A stretch of 64,000 bases of DNA, from the NCBI GenBank assembly GCA_025201345.1, contig JAIXMG010000009.1:1154869-1218868 (forward strand), read 5' to 3'. Within the stretch, counting starts at the first letter, position 1. Each line of letters begins with the position of its first letter. A program made the translations under genes and the position numbers. The notes beneath the pieces were generated by a model. The model searched no databases, was not told where the DNA came from, and saw nothing but the letters and a program-made list of their open reading frames with translations. This document shows positions 23,122-34,251 of the stretch, in pieces. The stretch is from Thamnidium elegans (Eukaryota; Mucoromycota; Mucoromycetes; Mucorales; Mucoraceae).

Positions 23122-24362
23122 ATGGCTTTCAAAAAGAGAGAACAAGTTGTTGAATCCGATTCTGACGAAGACGTAAATCGTTATGATAGTGACGAAGAAG
23201 AACAAAGTGTAATACATATGTGTATATATACATATACTTTCTCGGTTTGATTTAACTTTTTTTTTTTTTTTTTTTAAATTTAGGATAACGAATTAGGCAG
23301 TGAAGAGGAAGACGACGAAGAGGAAGACGAGGAAGAGGAAGAGGAAGAGGAAGACGATAAGGAAGCTAAAGCAGCTCAGTTAGCCAAACTTAAAAGAGGT
23401 ACAATAATAATTAATGGAAAACCCACGACTAGATCTAAATAATTCCTTATTTAAAAAAAAATATAGATCTCGCTCATGTTTCGTTTGAACAACTCGCAGA
23501 AATTAAAGGGAAAATGGGAATGACAGAATTTAGTAACGATAAAGTATCTAAAAAGAAGACAACAGGCGTATCAAAGGATCAGATTTTGAAGGATCTTAAA
23601 GGGGCTTCCGTTAAATTAAAAAAGGCAAATAAAGTTAAGCGTACAAAAGAAGATATGAAGAGAGAAAACAAACACAAGTAAGTTTTATTTAAGTTGCATA
23701 TACAATTAATTATTAAATTGCGTGTATGAAATAGACCAATGGAAATATCATCTAAGCGTGCCGTGGGTCGTTATAGAGATGTGGTACCATTACCAGCAGA
23801 AGTAAGAAATACATTTATATATTTTTTTTTTTAAAAATTATTAACGTGCAACAATTTAGAAACGTCGTGATCCCAGATTCGATAAACTCTCTGGTCAATT
23901 AAACCAAGACTTGTTTGAAAAATCGTATAGTTTCTTGAACGATTATAAGAAATCCGAAATTGACATGTTGAAGGAGAGTATAAAGAAGGAACGTGATCCG
24001 GAGGAACAAGAACGTATGAAGGGATTATTATTAAAGATGGTTTCTACTGATAAAATGGAACAAGAAAAGAAGAGAAAGCAACAATTGTTGCGTGAGAGAA
24101 AGAAGCAAGAAGCTGAGTTGGTTAAAGAAGGAAAAACTCCTTATTTCCTTAAGAGATGTAACTATTTAATTACTTTGCATCATTCTTGTGCTCACATTCT
24201 TTTTCTAAAATAGCTGAGAAGCGTAAGCTTGATTTGATGGATAGATACCAAAAGATGGGTGCAAAGACTGTGGACCGTATTTTAGAAAAGCGTCGTAAGA
24301 GAAATACTACAAAAGACAGAAAGCATTTACCTTTCAACAGAAGATCTGCTGCTACCGATTAG
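23122..24362 (+). CDS. RRP36: rRNA biogenesis protein RRP36
   Basis: Six exons: 23122-23208, 23284-23398, 23467-23677, 23735-23801, 23860-24157 and 24214-24362, giving 308 residues. A very acidic N-terminus (about 10-60, EEEDDEEEDEEEEEEEEDD) is followed by basic coiled-coil-like sequence. The family core is clear: SSKRAVGRYRDVVPLPAEK, KRRDPRFDKLSGQLNQDLFE, YSFLNDYKKSEIDMLKESIK and, near the C-terminus, LDLMDRYQKMGAKTVDRILE then KRRKRNTTKDRKHLPFNRR. RRP36 is a nucleolar protein needed for early 18S rRNA processing (A0-A2 cleavages) in the SSU processome. Confidence 0.94.
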
Positions 24363-24540
24363 CTGGATTATTATTCTTTTTTTGTGTGTAAATAAGGTTA
24401 TTTTAAAATAACACAAAAAAAAAAAAAATCCAATTTAGATGTAAATGATTAAAAAACAATATAAAAAACCGTACAATTGTTTCTTTTTTTTTTCTTTTTT
24501 TTTTTTTTGTTCTTTTTTTATTTTATTTATTTTCTTCAAC

Positions 24541-24828
24541 ATGTCTAGGCTTGTTATTTTAGTAGTTGCATTTTTTGCTTTATTTACATTTACAACAGCG
24601 GCAAAATATCATATTGCTCATAAGCATTCTTCAAACGTTCAAAAGATATCACCGGATCTAGTATTATCACATCTTTACTTAAATGAACATAAGTTGGTTG
24701 CTTATGTCGTCGATTGGGATATTCCAAAGTCTATCCGATGGGATCACTTGGACCATATTGCTTATGCTTTTGCAGAACCTAATGAAAATGGGGAGTTAGA
24801 ATCCTATTCTGGCAGTAACCTGAAATAT

Positions 24829-24871
<43 letters not shown>

Positions 24872-26145
24872 GCATTTGTATGCAACATTAATATACTAAA
24901 ACCAATTTAATATACAGTTGTTACAGAGGCCCATAAAAATAATGTCGGTGTTAGTATTAGTGTAGGAGGGTAAGATATTCAAAAAAAATATTTTTATTTC
25001 GTTCTAATAGAGACAAAAAAAAAATGTAGATGGAGTGGTTCAAGATACTTTAGTTCGTTAGTTTCTTCACCTGATAAACTACATATTCTTGTTAACAATA
25101 TAATGTCTATGGTTAAAGAATATAATCTTGATGGTGTGAACATTGACTGGGGTAAAACATTTTGTTTCGCATATATAATTTTGAAATTGACACATTCCTT
25201 ATTATAGAATACCCGAACGACCCAAACGGAGTATCCTGTAATCTACGGTAACTAAAACTTTTTTTTTTTTTTTTACCCTCACAAGTCATAACTTAAAAAA
25301 AAAAATCCCCCTAAATTTAATACAGAAACCCTAAAGATACTGCCAATTACTTGACTTTTGTTCAAGAGTTACGTAAAGCTCTGGACGATAAATATAAAGA
25401 TATTAAAAAAGTAATTACTCTTGCAGTGGGAACAAGTCCATTTAATGACGAAAATCAAAATCCAACAAGTAATTTTGATAAAGGTTGGTCAGATACAGTT
25501 GACTATTTTTATATTATGGTAAGACATTATAAAAAAAAATGTATCCGATACTAAAAAAAAAAAAAAAAAAAATAGTCTTATGATGTTAGTGGCTCATGGA
25601 TGAATCAAACTGGACCAAACGCTCCATTAAAGGAAGCAAGTTCCGGTAATTATGATACCAGCGTGGTACAGTCGGTTCAAGCTTGGAGTAGTGCGGGTAT
25701 TCCTAACGAGCAATTGATAGTTGGGTTACCATTTTACGGAACGGCTCTTAAAACGAGTCAGACAGTTACTTCAGCGTCTGGTCTCTACGTCAAATTAGCT
25801 AATCCCAGTACTATCAAGGGAGATCAGTACGATGAAATGGGTGCTGATCCTTGTCCTGGTGCCCAGAAAAGTTACTCGGGCTCGTTTCAATGGAGATCCA
25901 TTATCTCAACTGGTTTATTAAGTAACAAGAACGGCTGGAAAGCTTATTGGGATAAAGTTTCTACTACACCTTATGCATATCACGAAAAAAGCAACAAATT
26001 TCTTTCATTTGATAACCCTCAGTCTCTTAAAGATAAAATTGACTATATTAAGAAAAGTAATCTTGGTGGTGCTATGATTTGGTCTCTTGAAATGGATGAT
26101 GCAAAAAATACTCTTTTGGCTTCTATTCAAAAAGTAAGAGATTAA
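24541..26145 (+). CDS. Secreted GH18 chitinase
   Basis: Six exons: 24541-24829, 24918-24969, 25030-25151, 25208-25247, 25326-25518 and 25576-26145, giving 421 residues. The N-terminus MSRLVILVVAFFALFTFTTA is a signal peptide. The barrel shows VVTEAHKNNVGVSISVGGWS and the catalytic motif DGVNIDWE (Asp148 to Glu155); intron 3 falls inside the Glu155 codon. The second Asp of the usual DxxDxDxE is Asn151, while Asp153 and catalytic Glu155 are present. Later blocks are YFYIMSYDVSGSW (substrate Tyr), LIVGLPFYGTALK and GGAMIWSLEMDD. A single GH18 domain is followed by the stop, with no chitin-binding module or GPI signal seen. A role in wall remodelling or chitin degradation is inferred. Intron 1 has a run of about 35 A directly after its donor. 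Confidence 0.93.
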
Positions 26146-26304
26146 AAAAATAAAAGGGGGGGAGGGAGGTTTGTTGATCAAGCCTTTTTTGTATACTTTT
26201 ATTGTATACTATACATTTAAAAAATTAAAAAATAAACATTTTGGTTATGAAATTTATTTATTTATTTATTTACGATATATATATATATACAACAAAAAAT
26301 TAGC

Positions 26305-28963
26305 TTATTTGGGAAATGATGGAACTTGAAGAGTTTCAGTAGATTCGGTATAAGCGTCTTGAGGATCTTTTTCAGACTCAGTAGTAGAGATCTCTGGAAG
26401 GGGTTCTCCAAACAAAGAAGGCACTTGAAGAGCATCTACATCCGTATTAGGAATAGGTACAAGTTTAGCATCTTCATTACCAAAACTGTCATCTGCCATA
26501 GAAAAGAAAGTGTCTAAAATTTCTGAGGACTTTGGTACAGCAACAGATTGTCTCATGATATCATCCGTATTGATCTTGGTTACAACTGAACGGTCATCAC
26601 CACCACGAGTAATTCTACGGGCTGCAATAGTAGACATACGACGACGGAGCATAGCTTCTTGTTGTTCCGAAGCAGACAATTTAGAGTTTTCATATTCGAG
26701 CATCTTCTTGAACAACAAATCGGGATCGGTACAAGTACCTAAGGCTCGACGAGCATTCACCTTAAGATGAGTCAATCCTACTTGGAAGGAAGCGTTCATC
26801 CAGCCAAATCCTTCTCTTGGAACAAACTTAAAATCGACACCGACGTTACCATATTCAACTTGAACTTGATGAGACAAATTCACCACATCGAATTTCTCAG
26901 GTACAACGCCATTAAAGTCTACAAAGGATTTTGTAATTGTGTACAAGAATCGATAAGCTAAACGACTAGCGATATCCGACATGCCGTAGTTTTCAAAGCC
27001 TTGCCACGCCATGATTTGATGAGGTGCCCAACCGAATGGGAAATCCCATTGACGGTTTGGTCTATCAAGAGTGATATGACCGCGAGATCTTTCAGTACCA
27101 GAGACTAATCCACCTCTTACTTCAAATTTATAGAGACTCTTTGCTAATCTACTTGCTTGATCTGCAGAAGCACATCCGGCCCACATCATCCAGTATGCTG
27201 TAGCACTTTCGTATGTGGTCATTTTTTCCTTGACTGTATCATAATCAAAGTAAAGATTCTCTTCTTCGTTCCATAAGTACTTGTTCACTCTTTCTCTTCG
27301 TCGGGAGGCTCGTTCGGACCATTCAGAAGCAGACTGTTTGTTTCCGTCAAAGTCTTCTAAATCGTCGTCTAAAAAGTCTCGGATACAATCAGCAATATCA
27401 GTTTCGTACTTGTATAAAAGAGCGTTTAAATCAACAGTGGCAAGATTGGCACAAACTCCTTCAAAGCGATAGGTTGTGTCATGACCAGATTCTCTAACGG
27501 CTCGATCGTGTAAAAAGTATTCGTCTAATTCAGGCTCCTTGATCACTCCATCGTTATATTTTTCATTGAACTCGGGAATGGTAAGTCCGTGCTTTTGAGC
27601 GAACTTGTTGATAATATGGTCGAAATGAGATGCTTCAGTTTCAGGCGGTATGCCTAATCCTTCAGGTCGGTATCGTGACAACATGGTCTTTTTATCAAGT
27701 CTTGGTTCTGACATCCAAACTGTATGGTATTCCTTAATGGCAGATTTCAAAATCTCTCGAAGCCAAGCTTTGTTTTCTTCTTCAGTTGCTGGGTTTAGCT
27801 TTTCGTAAATCTTGATGGCAAGATCAGTTAAGAAGGGAGGTTGAGAGCGAGACAAGTAATAAGATCGATTTGCGTTCAAGATTTTTCCGTAGTGTTTGAT
27901 TTCATAAGCAAAGTTTTCAGCCATACCACGAGCAAGATCGATATACCCATCAGCCATTAAACCCAACGACTCGAAGTAAGAGTCCCAACCGTACATTTCA
28001 TTGAACCGGCCACCGGGAACAACAAATGGAACACCTTTGAATGTCGTATTACCGTTTTTATCTTTCACTTTGTTCATAGCTAAAGCTAAAATACCGGGCT
28101 TGTCATTGATACTTTTAACATATTCGGGAGTAATGTCCTTTGGTAAGTACTGAACATCTAAATTCAAATGACTCTTTTCTTTGGCCACATTCTGATAGTA
28201 ATCGTAAATTTCATGTTCGTCATAAGGGACATAAATTCTAGGAGCTACATCATTAGATCGGTTCTTGGGGTCGGAGCAAATGACTTCTAATCCATCACCA
28301 TCAATACAACGAGTGAGACCGTTCCAGAAGATATGATGTATCATTCGAGATAAACGATTGACTGGATTTTCGTTTAATCTGTCTTCGTCAAGTACAACAT
28401 ATTTACGGCCGAAATCTTTCGCCATGGCTAATTCTTGAAGTAAGTTGGAAAGCATGTAGTTACCACGGATTTGGAAACGCTTGTATCCGCCAGAATCGGC
28501 TGTACCCAATGATAAGGTCTTGGGTCCCAAATCGTTAATTGTGATTTGGAAATCTCCATCGGTATCTTCTTGTTCCAAAATATGAGCCAATGTGGATTCG
28601 ACATCGATTAAAAATCGACGATGCTTGCCCTTATCCTCTATTAAGAGAAAAAAAAAAAAAAAAAAGTTTAATAAAAAATATTTTTAAATTGATAAGGTTT
28701 TAAAAAAAAACTTACCATAAGATGCACGTCTAGGTATAGTGCCGTTATTCAACCCATTATGTCTACGACCAGCGCTAATTGAGCCAGATCTCTATTGTTT
28801 TATAATTTGTCATATTAATGAAATGTTTCATTTTTAAAAAAAAAACTTAAAAAAAACTTACAGTGTTTGTGCTTGCTCTGTTTCGGGGAGAGTTTCTTCC
28901 GGTTGTATAATAAGTAGATGCTGGAGCAGTAGGCTCAATACTTCCTCTTCTATTTTCAAACAT
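26305..28963 (-). CDS. NTH1: Neutral (cytosolic, calcium- and PKA-regulated) trehalase
   Basis: Three exons on the minus strand, 28963-28862, 28791-28716 and 28637-26305, give 836 residues. The enzyme hydrolyses alpha,alpha-trehalose to glucose in the cytosol (GH37). Trehalase signatures are present: PGGRFNEMYGWDSYF (about residue 266) and QWDFPFGWAP (about 589). Residues 84-99 (DTDGDFQITINDLGPK) form the fungal calcium-binding loop. The N-terminal 60 residues carry several basic-Ser motifs (RRGSIE, NRAS, RSGSIS, RRASYE), the PKA/14-3-3 regulatory sites of neutral trehalases. There is no signal peptide. The C-terminal about 100 residues are Ser/Asp-rich and poorly conserved. A TATA-type box lies upstream at 29043-29036. 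Confidence 0.96.
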
Positions 28964-29035
28964 GATATATAAAAAAAAAAAGTTGCTTAAAAAGTGGAAA
29001 AAGAAAAAGAAAATTGAAGGCAAATGGATATTGTA

Positions 29036-29043
29036 TTTATACC
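29036..29043 (-). promoter_or_regulatory. TATA box of the trehalase gene
   Basis: On the minus strand the sequence reads TATAAATA about 75 bp upstream of the ATG. The leader between is A-rich, as for other genes here. Confidence 0.5.
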
Positions 29044-29786
29044 CTAGTCAACAACGCTTTGAATTAACCTATCAAAGGCGTTTTTTTGCATAATGGTAAG
29101 CGTAAATTAAAAAGAAAAACTATTTGAAGTCCCGATTTTTTCTGATTCACTTCAATATTCCTTTTAGAAATTTCTTAATTTCTTTTTAATATACACTACC
29201 CTCCCTTTCGAATTCTCGAAAAGATCGATTCATTAACTTAAAAAGAAACTGATCGAAAAAATAATTAGTAGTGATAGTTACATTAGATTTTGACTTGTTA
29301 TGATTTTACTGTTTTTACCCACGTTTTTCCGTCTTTTTTTTTTTTAGTCTATAAATGAAAAGCTATTTCTTCACACTAATACGTAGTGGGTACGTTTTTT
29401 TTTTTTCCTTATCATTATTTTGCTTTGTATTATTATTGGCTGCTGAAGACCATATATGATATCACTACAGACCTTACGGTAATTAAATTTTCTATTTTCG
29501 TACCTTCTCAAGTGAACCGCTTAAATTAAATACAACGAAAAGGCTTACTAAATAATCGTTATCGAATGTAATCATTTCCATCTTTATCAGGTTAATTATC
29601 TGGGGCAATGATGAACGCATTGATTTTATCTTAATAACTTAATATATGTCTATTTCGTTAAACTACGTCATACCTAAAAACACCTAGTAAAAGTATACTC
29701 GTAGCTCATAAGAGCGTATTCATATTTTCTGGAAGTAGAAATAATTGACAATGTGTCAGCTTCGGTTTTCTTCTCTCAGCAGTATA

Positions 29787-29810
29787 AAAACAGACAGTAA
29801 CGTCTGTTTT
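29787..29810. repeat. Perfect 9-bp inverted repeat (hairpin) next to a TATA-like site
   Basis: AAAACAGAC, a six-base loop AGTAAC, then GTCTGTTTT. A TATA-like sequence overlaps its left arm (from 29783). It is far from any annotated start codon. Confidence 0.6.
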
Positions 29811-30369
29811 AAACCGCTTATTACAGGTGCCTACAAGTAAGTATTTCACTTGTTAGGTTGGGTTTTACAGTCGATGAAAAACAGAATAGAAAAACTTTTT
29901 TTTTACTTTTCTAGAAAATTAAGCAAAATTTTCTTTCTTTTTTTTTATTTTTATGTACGCGTATATCATCCCTCTAACCCAAAACCTTCGAAAATACATT
30001 TTTACATATCAATTCATTTTATTTATAAATTATAGATGTAATAACGTGAGTAGGGTATTTATTAAACAATTACAACAATGCTACTTGATGATATAAAAAA
30101 TGAAAGAAAAGAAAAAAAAAATGAGAAAGAGGGGGGAGTTAATTGGCTCTTAATACTGATCCCGATGAAAGAAATCAAACCAATATTCTTTGTATCTTTT
30201 AGTTTTCATAAGCATCCAAACATAAAATTGTATCTTGTATCACTTATAGGAACAGTCATATCTACCCTTGCTCCAACCTCACTTATTTTGACTATCAAAA
30301 GAATGTTGTGCGAGACAATCTCTTGTTTTTAAAAGAAATTTTATTGAATAAAGATCTATAAGAAGTTTC

Positions 30370-31470
30370 ATTTTTTTTTTTTAATAATTCGATACATATT
30401 TATCGCACCAGTGATAATAATGAGGGTATAACATTTTCGACGAGGCGTGCCCCCTTTCATTATTTGAAATATTGATCGGAGGGGGGTCTGCAAACAAGGT
30501 GGAAAGGTTGTGAGACATTGCTTTACTATATTTAAAAAATTTTTCTTTGTGATTGTCCTGTCTCTCGCTAAGCTTAGAGGTCCGCATTTCTTCAACAAAT
30601 GATTCGTAACTGGTTTCACTGTCTAACAGCCCAACGACATAATCGAATAAACCATTTGAGTGCATAATTTTCTGTTTGTCATCTCTGTATTGATTATATA
30701 AATTTTCTGATGAGAAACTGATTTAAAGCTTCAATTTGGAGTTTACGCAAATTAGGTTTACGGGAGGTACAGAGGGTGGATTGATACTCTACACTGATGA
30801 TCTTTTAGAAAAATATAGGAAAATCAGTAAGGTCAAGTAATCGAGAAGAGTACGTCCTTTACAGTGGTGTCTCTATTTAAGGGTGACCGAAACTCTTAGG
30901 AAATCCCCCCCCCCTTAAACCGATTATTAGCGGTAATAGTGGGGCGAAGAAGGCGTCCCAGAGAAATCCACCCTTAAAGAGAGCCAGTAGTACGCTTAAG
31001 AAGGTAGTTGATATTCACGATTCTAGTTTTTGTTTTGTTTCTGCTTACAGGTCGGCTCGTAGTTATATTATTGACAGTACAATATTCACTTGTTCGTTCG
31101 GCGATATGTTGTTATCTTCTGGGTTTTCTTCATTTTCTATCTCTTGAGGTTCTTTTTCAGTAACTCCTAAACATCTTAAGATGCCAAGTGTAAAACAACG
31201 GCTTAATTGTCTTTTCGAGAAAAAAAAAACGCTTTTAACTTTTACTTACATCAGCTTGTGTCATAGCTTTCAAAACATATATGTTTAAGCTTGTTTGGGG
31301 TTTTCCTATTGTTTTTAGATCACTTTTGATGTTCAATAAAAGCTTATTTCAGGTGCGCTGTCCTTTTGACCATAATTTATAATATCTTCAGCGATGTCCC
31401 TTGCGGAAGGTTCGGAAGAAGTAATTAATAGATTTCTTTTTGTGGTGAAGAAGAAAAGCAAATGATTACT
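30370..31470 (-). pseudogene. Decayed gene fragments interrupted by a MITE
   Basis: Reading the minus strand from 31470 down, several protein-like stretches appear in different frames with stops between: PSARDIAEDIINYGQKDSAP (about 31410-31350), GVTEKEPQEIENEENPEDNN (about 31170-31110) and, after the MITE, an open stretch NQYRDDKQK leading into a 94-codon frame (30665-30381) with HSNGLFDYVVGLLDSETSYE. A GTAAGT donor-like site lies near 31250. The order and strand agreement suggest one eroded gene, but the family is not recognised and the pieces may be unrelated. Confidence 0.35.
30861..30990. mobile_element. MITE-like Tc1/mariner-type non-autonomous element, copy 2
   Basis: The element begins CAGTGGTGTCTCTATTTAAG directly after a TA (30859-30860) and ends CACCCTTAAAGAGAGCCAGTAG before a second TA. 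The reverse complement of the right end aligns with the left end as an imperfect terminal inverted repeat (shared core CTCT, TTTAAGGGTG). At about 130 bp it has no coding capacity. The TA flanks and CAGTGG end suit the Tc1/mariner superfamily. It shares its interior with copy 1 near 3974-4099. Confidence 0.6.
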
Positions 31471-34179
31471 TTTTTTGAGGGAATTCTTGGTACACGCTCT
31501 ATTTACACGTTCAGAAAGTGTGATGTATTAATCTTTTGCGTAACTTTATAAAGTGCTGAAAAAAGTAGTTTAAACTTTACAGTATTACATTCGGGTGGAC
31601 CGCATTTGAGCGTCCGTACTCTTATACACGGCGGCTGCTTTGAACGATGTTCGTTTGTACGGACATAAAGAAAACAAAAATGCTAAAAAAAACAGAATAA
31701 TAATGAAAATTATGATACAGTTAAGCTCCTTTAAAAAGATGCACATATATAAAAAAAATACTTGCTGGTATACATATAGAGTAGACAGCTAGTAGGTTGA
31801 TAAAATAGATGTTCTATTTGCACATGTGATCTATTTAATCATTTTTATAGAAGTACATGTCTACAGCTTGTCGTTACAACTTATTTTAACAAACCATAAG
31901 CGTTGTTCACAGCACTTTTTTTTTGCCTGAGCGTGTAAATAGAACATGTACTAAGAAACTCCCAACAATTTTATCAGTCGCACATCCGATAAGAGTTTTA
32001 TTTGTTACGATGTAATAGTAATTTTTTTTGCTTTTCTAAATGAATTTTCTTCTCTTTTTATGTACACATATATTATCTCTTCTTCGAGTATATACGTATC
32101 AATTCATTTTATTTATCTTTTTACTTGATCGCTTCTTTACAACGCTATTGTTTTCTCAAGAATCTCAACAGGCAAGAATTAAACGGCCGCCTAAAATGCT
32201 GAAAACAAGTTTGACTACAACCACATGTGAAGTACAGGATCGGCACCATAAACAGGATAAAGTTTATGTTTTGATTATACATGTCTCCTAGGTGTTAATT
32301 AGCCGCGTTTGTCAAATAGATGCTCGCCATAAATATTTATTATGTAACAAAGAAATTAAATGTAGCATTTTTTTTCATTGTTCTTTTATTGATTATAACA
32401 ATAAATACCAAGACTTTGGTAAGCTTTTTATTAGGCTTTCTTGGCGCTGACTATGAATAAAGACGTCGAATAACAATAAGTTTGTAAAGGTAAATGTAAT
32501 CGCTAGTAAAAGGTCATACAATAAAAAAACGTTTGGGGAATTGATTAGGATATGTAAATAAAAAGTCCGATAATTCACATGCTTTCGTTGCTATGTGAAA
32601 CAGAAATCAAGAAAACAAAAGTTTATCAAAGGTGATAGTTCTTTGTTGAAGCTATAACAATATCAATATATTCTCTTATTGTAATTGCAAATAAAGCCAT
32701 TATATATATACATATTGTTGATCGTGAAAGACATGTAATTTTACACTAGATTTCAATATTTTACGCAAAAAAAAAAAAGAAAAAAAATCTTGTAACTCTT
32801 TTATTGTTGCACAACCAAAAGCTTTATTTTTTCAATTCTACCAAACTATAGTATCAATATAAACCAGGTCTAAAAAGTATAGTTCTACCTTGCATTATGC
32901 AGTTACAAAGACCTGCTTTTGAAAGAGTACCAATTTAAAGAAAAAAAAAGTTGAGTAACTTGAGCGTAATATGGGTTTTCTATTGTCGTATAATGTTAAA
33001 TACCGAAGAAAAGGAAAGGGACAAAAAAAAAAAAAGGCGGACTAAGAAAATTTTGGTATAGGCAATGTGTATCAAAAACTCTGTATTTATCACACACATG
33101 AGTCGCCCCTAACCCCACAATTTATACTAAACTGTAAACCCTTTTTTTTTTTCTGTAGCGGTAATTCATTTCTCTTCCCCATCGCTATTATAGCATGTAA
33201 CACCAAGAGATCAGTAAGTATTAAAACATACTGAATTAAAAATAAAGGATGAAACAATGCCAATATAAAATAGAGAAAGAAAAAAAAAGAGGGGGGGGGG
33301 GTATTCTAGTGAAGCATGATTATGTCTAACAGATAAAACGAGCATTGTATGAATATGTTGCAGGAAATATTATAGCAGAAAATACATAATCTTGGTAATA
33401 TCTTCTATATGATATAAACATAGACATGAACAAATACATATATGTATACCATGCTCTTTTTCTTTTTAGAGAGCCTAGTTATTTTTCATATGATGGTATG
33501 CAAACCTTTGTCGGTGCTTGTGTTCAAAATATAATGACAGACCAGTCTAAAACAAATATCGAATAAAGCAGTATCATCATCATATTTCACTCGTTTTCAT
33601 ATGTTAATAATGTAAAGGTAACGCAATTATTACTTTATTTGAAAAAAAAGTAACAAGCAATTCCCACAGAAAAATCAAATGATAATGCTACTTGTGGGAA
33701 AAGCTTTTAATTAAAAAAAAAAAAAATGTGTGTGTACCTTAGATTATGTACAATTAAACGCAAAAGCAGGTTAGAAATATCCTGATTTTCAAAAAGTAAC
33801 TGACATATGTTGTTGTAAGAACTACTATAAACTAGAAAGAAAAAAGATCATAGGCGTGTTTTTTTTAGTTTAAATTTTATATATATTTTTTTTTCTTTTT
33901 GGAGAGGCAACAAAACCTTCTTTTTGTTGTTAACGTATTATGTGTTCACCCCCAAATAATAATAAAAAGATGGCCGTGCGGGGAGATTGCTTTTTTAAGG
34001 TCGATACCTTATTAGGCTTCAAAGTTTACCTCTCATCTTCAAAGTCCCTAATTTGTTAGCTTTTTTTTTTTTTTTTTTTTTTTTTTGTATTACACACGTT
34101 TTTTTTTATTGGGGGACTACTTTTCTCGCTTTTTTTTTTTACAAAGCCGTCTTTTTTGTTGAAGTCAAAATTAAATCCC

Positions 34180-34187
34180 TATAAATA
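34180..34187 (+). promoter_or_regulatory. TATA box of the Sec14-like gene
   Basis: TATAAATA about 65 bp upstream of the ATG at 34252. Confidence 0.5.
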
Positions 34188-34251
34188 AAAAGAGCTTTTT
34201 TTCTTTACTTCTTATTTTTTTTTTCTTACTTATAAACCATTATAAAAAAAA

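Larger units (their letters stand above)
28964..34251. other. 5.3-kb gene-poor region with MITE, gene relics and hairpins
   Basis: No intact gene was recognised. Contents: the trehalase promoter, a hairpin at 29787-29810, coding relics on the minus strand (30370-31470) interrupted by a MITE (30861-30990), AT-rich sequence with A/T/G runs, and the Sec14-like promoter at the right end. Small ORFs at 29850, 30078, 32040 and 32393 are hydrophobic low-complexity reading frames without support. Confidence 0.5.
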
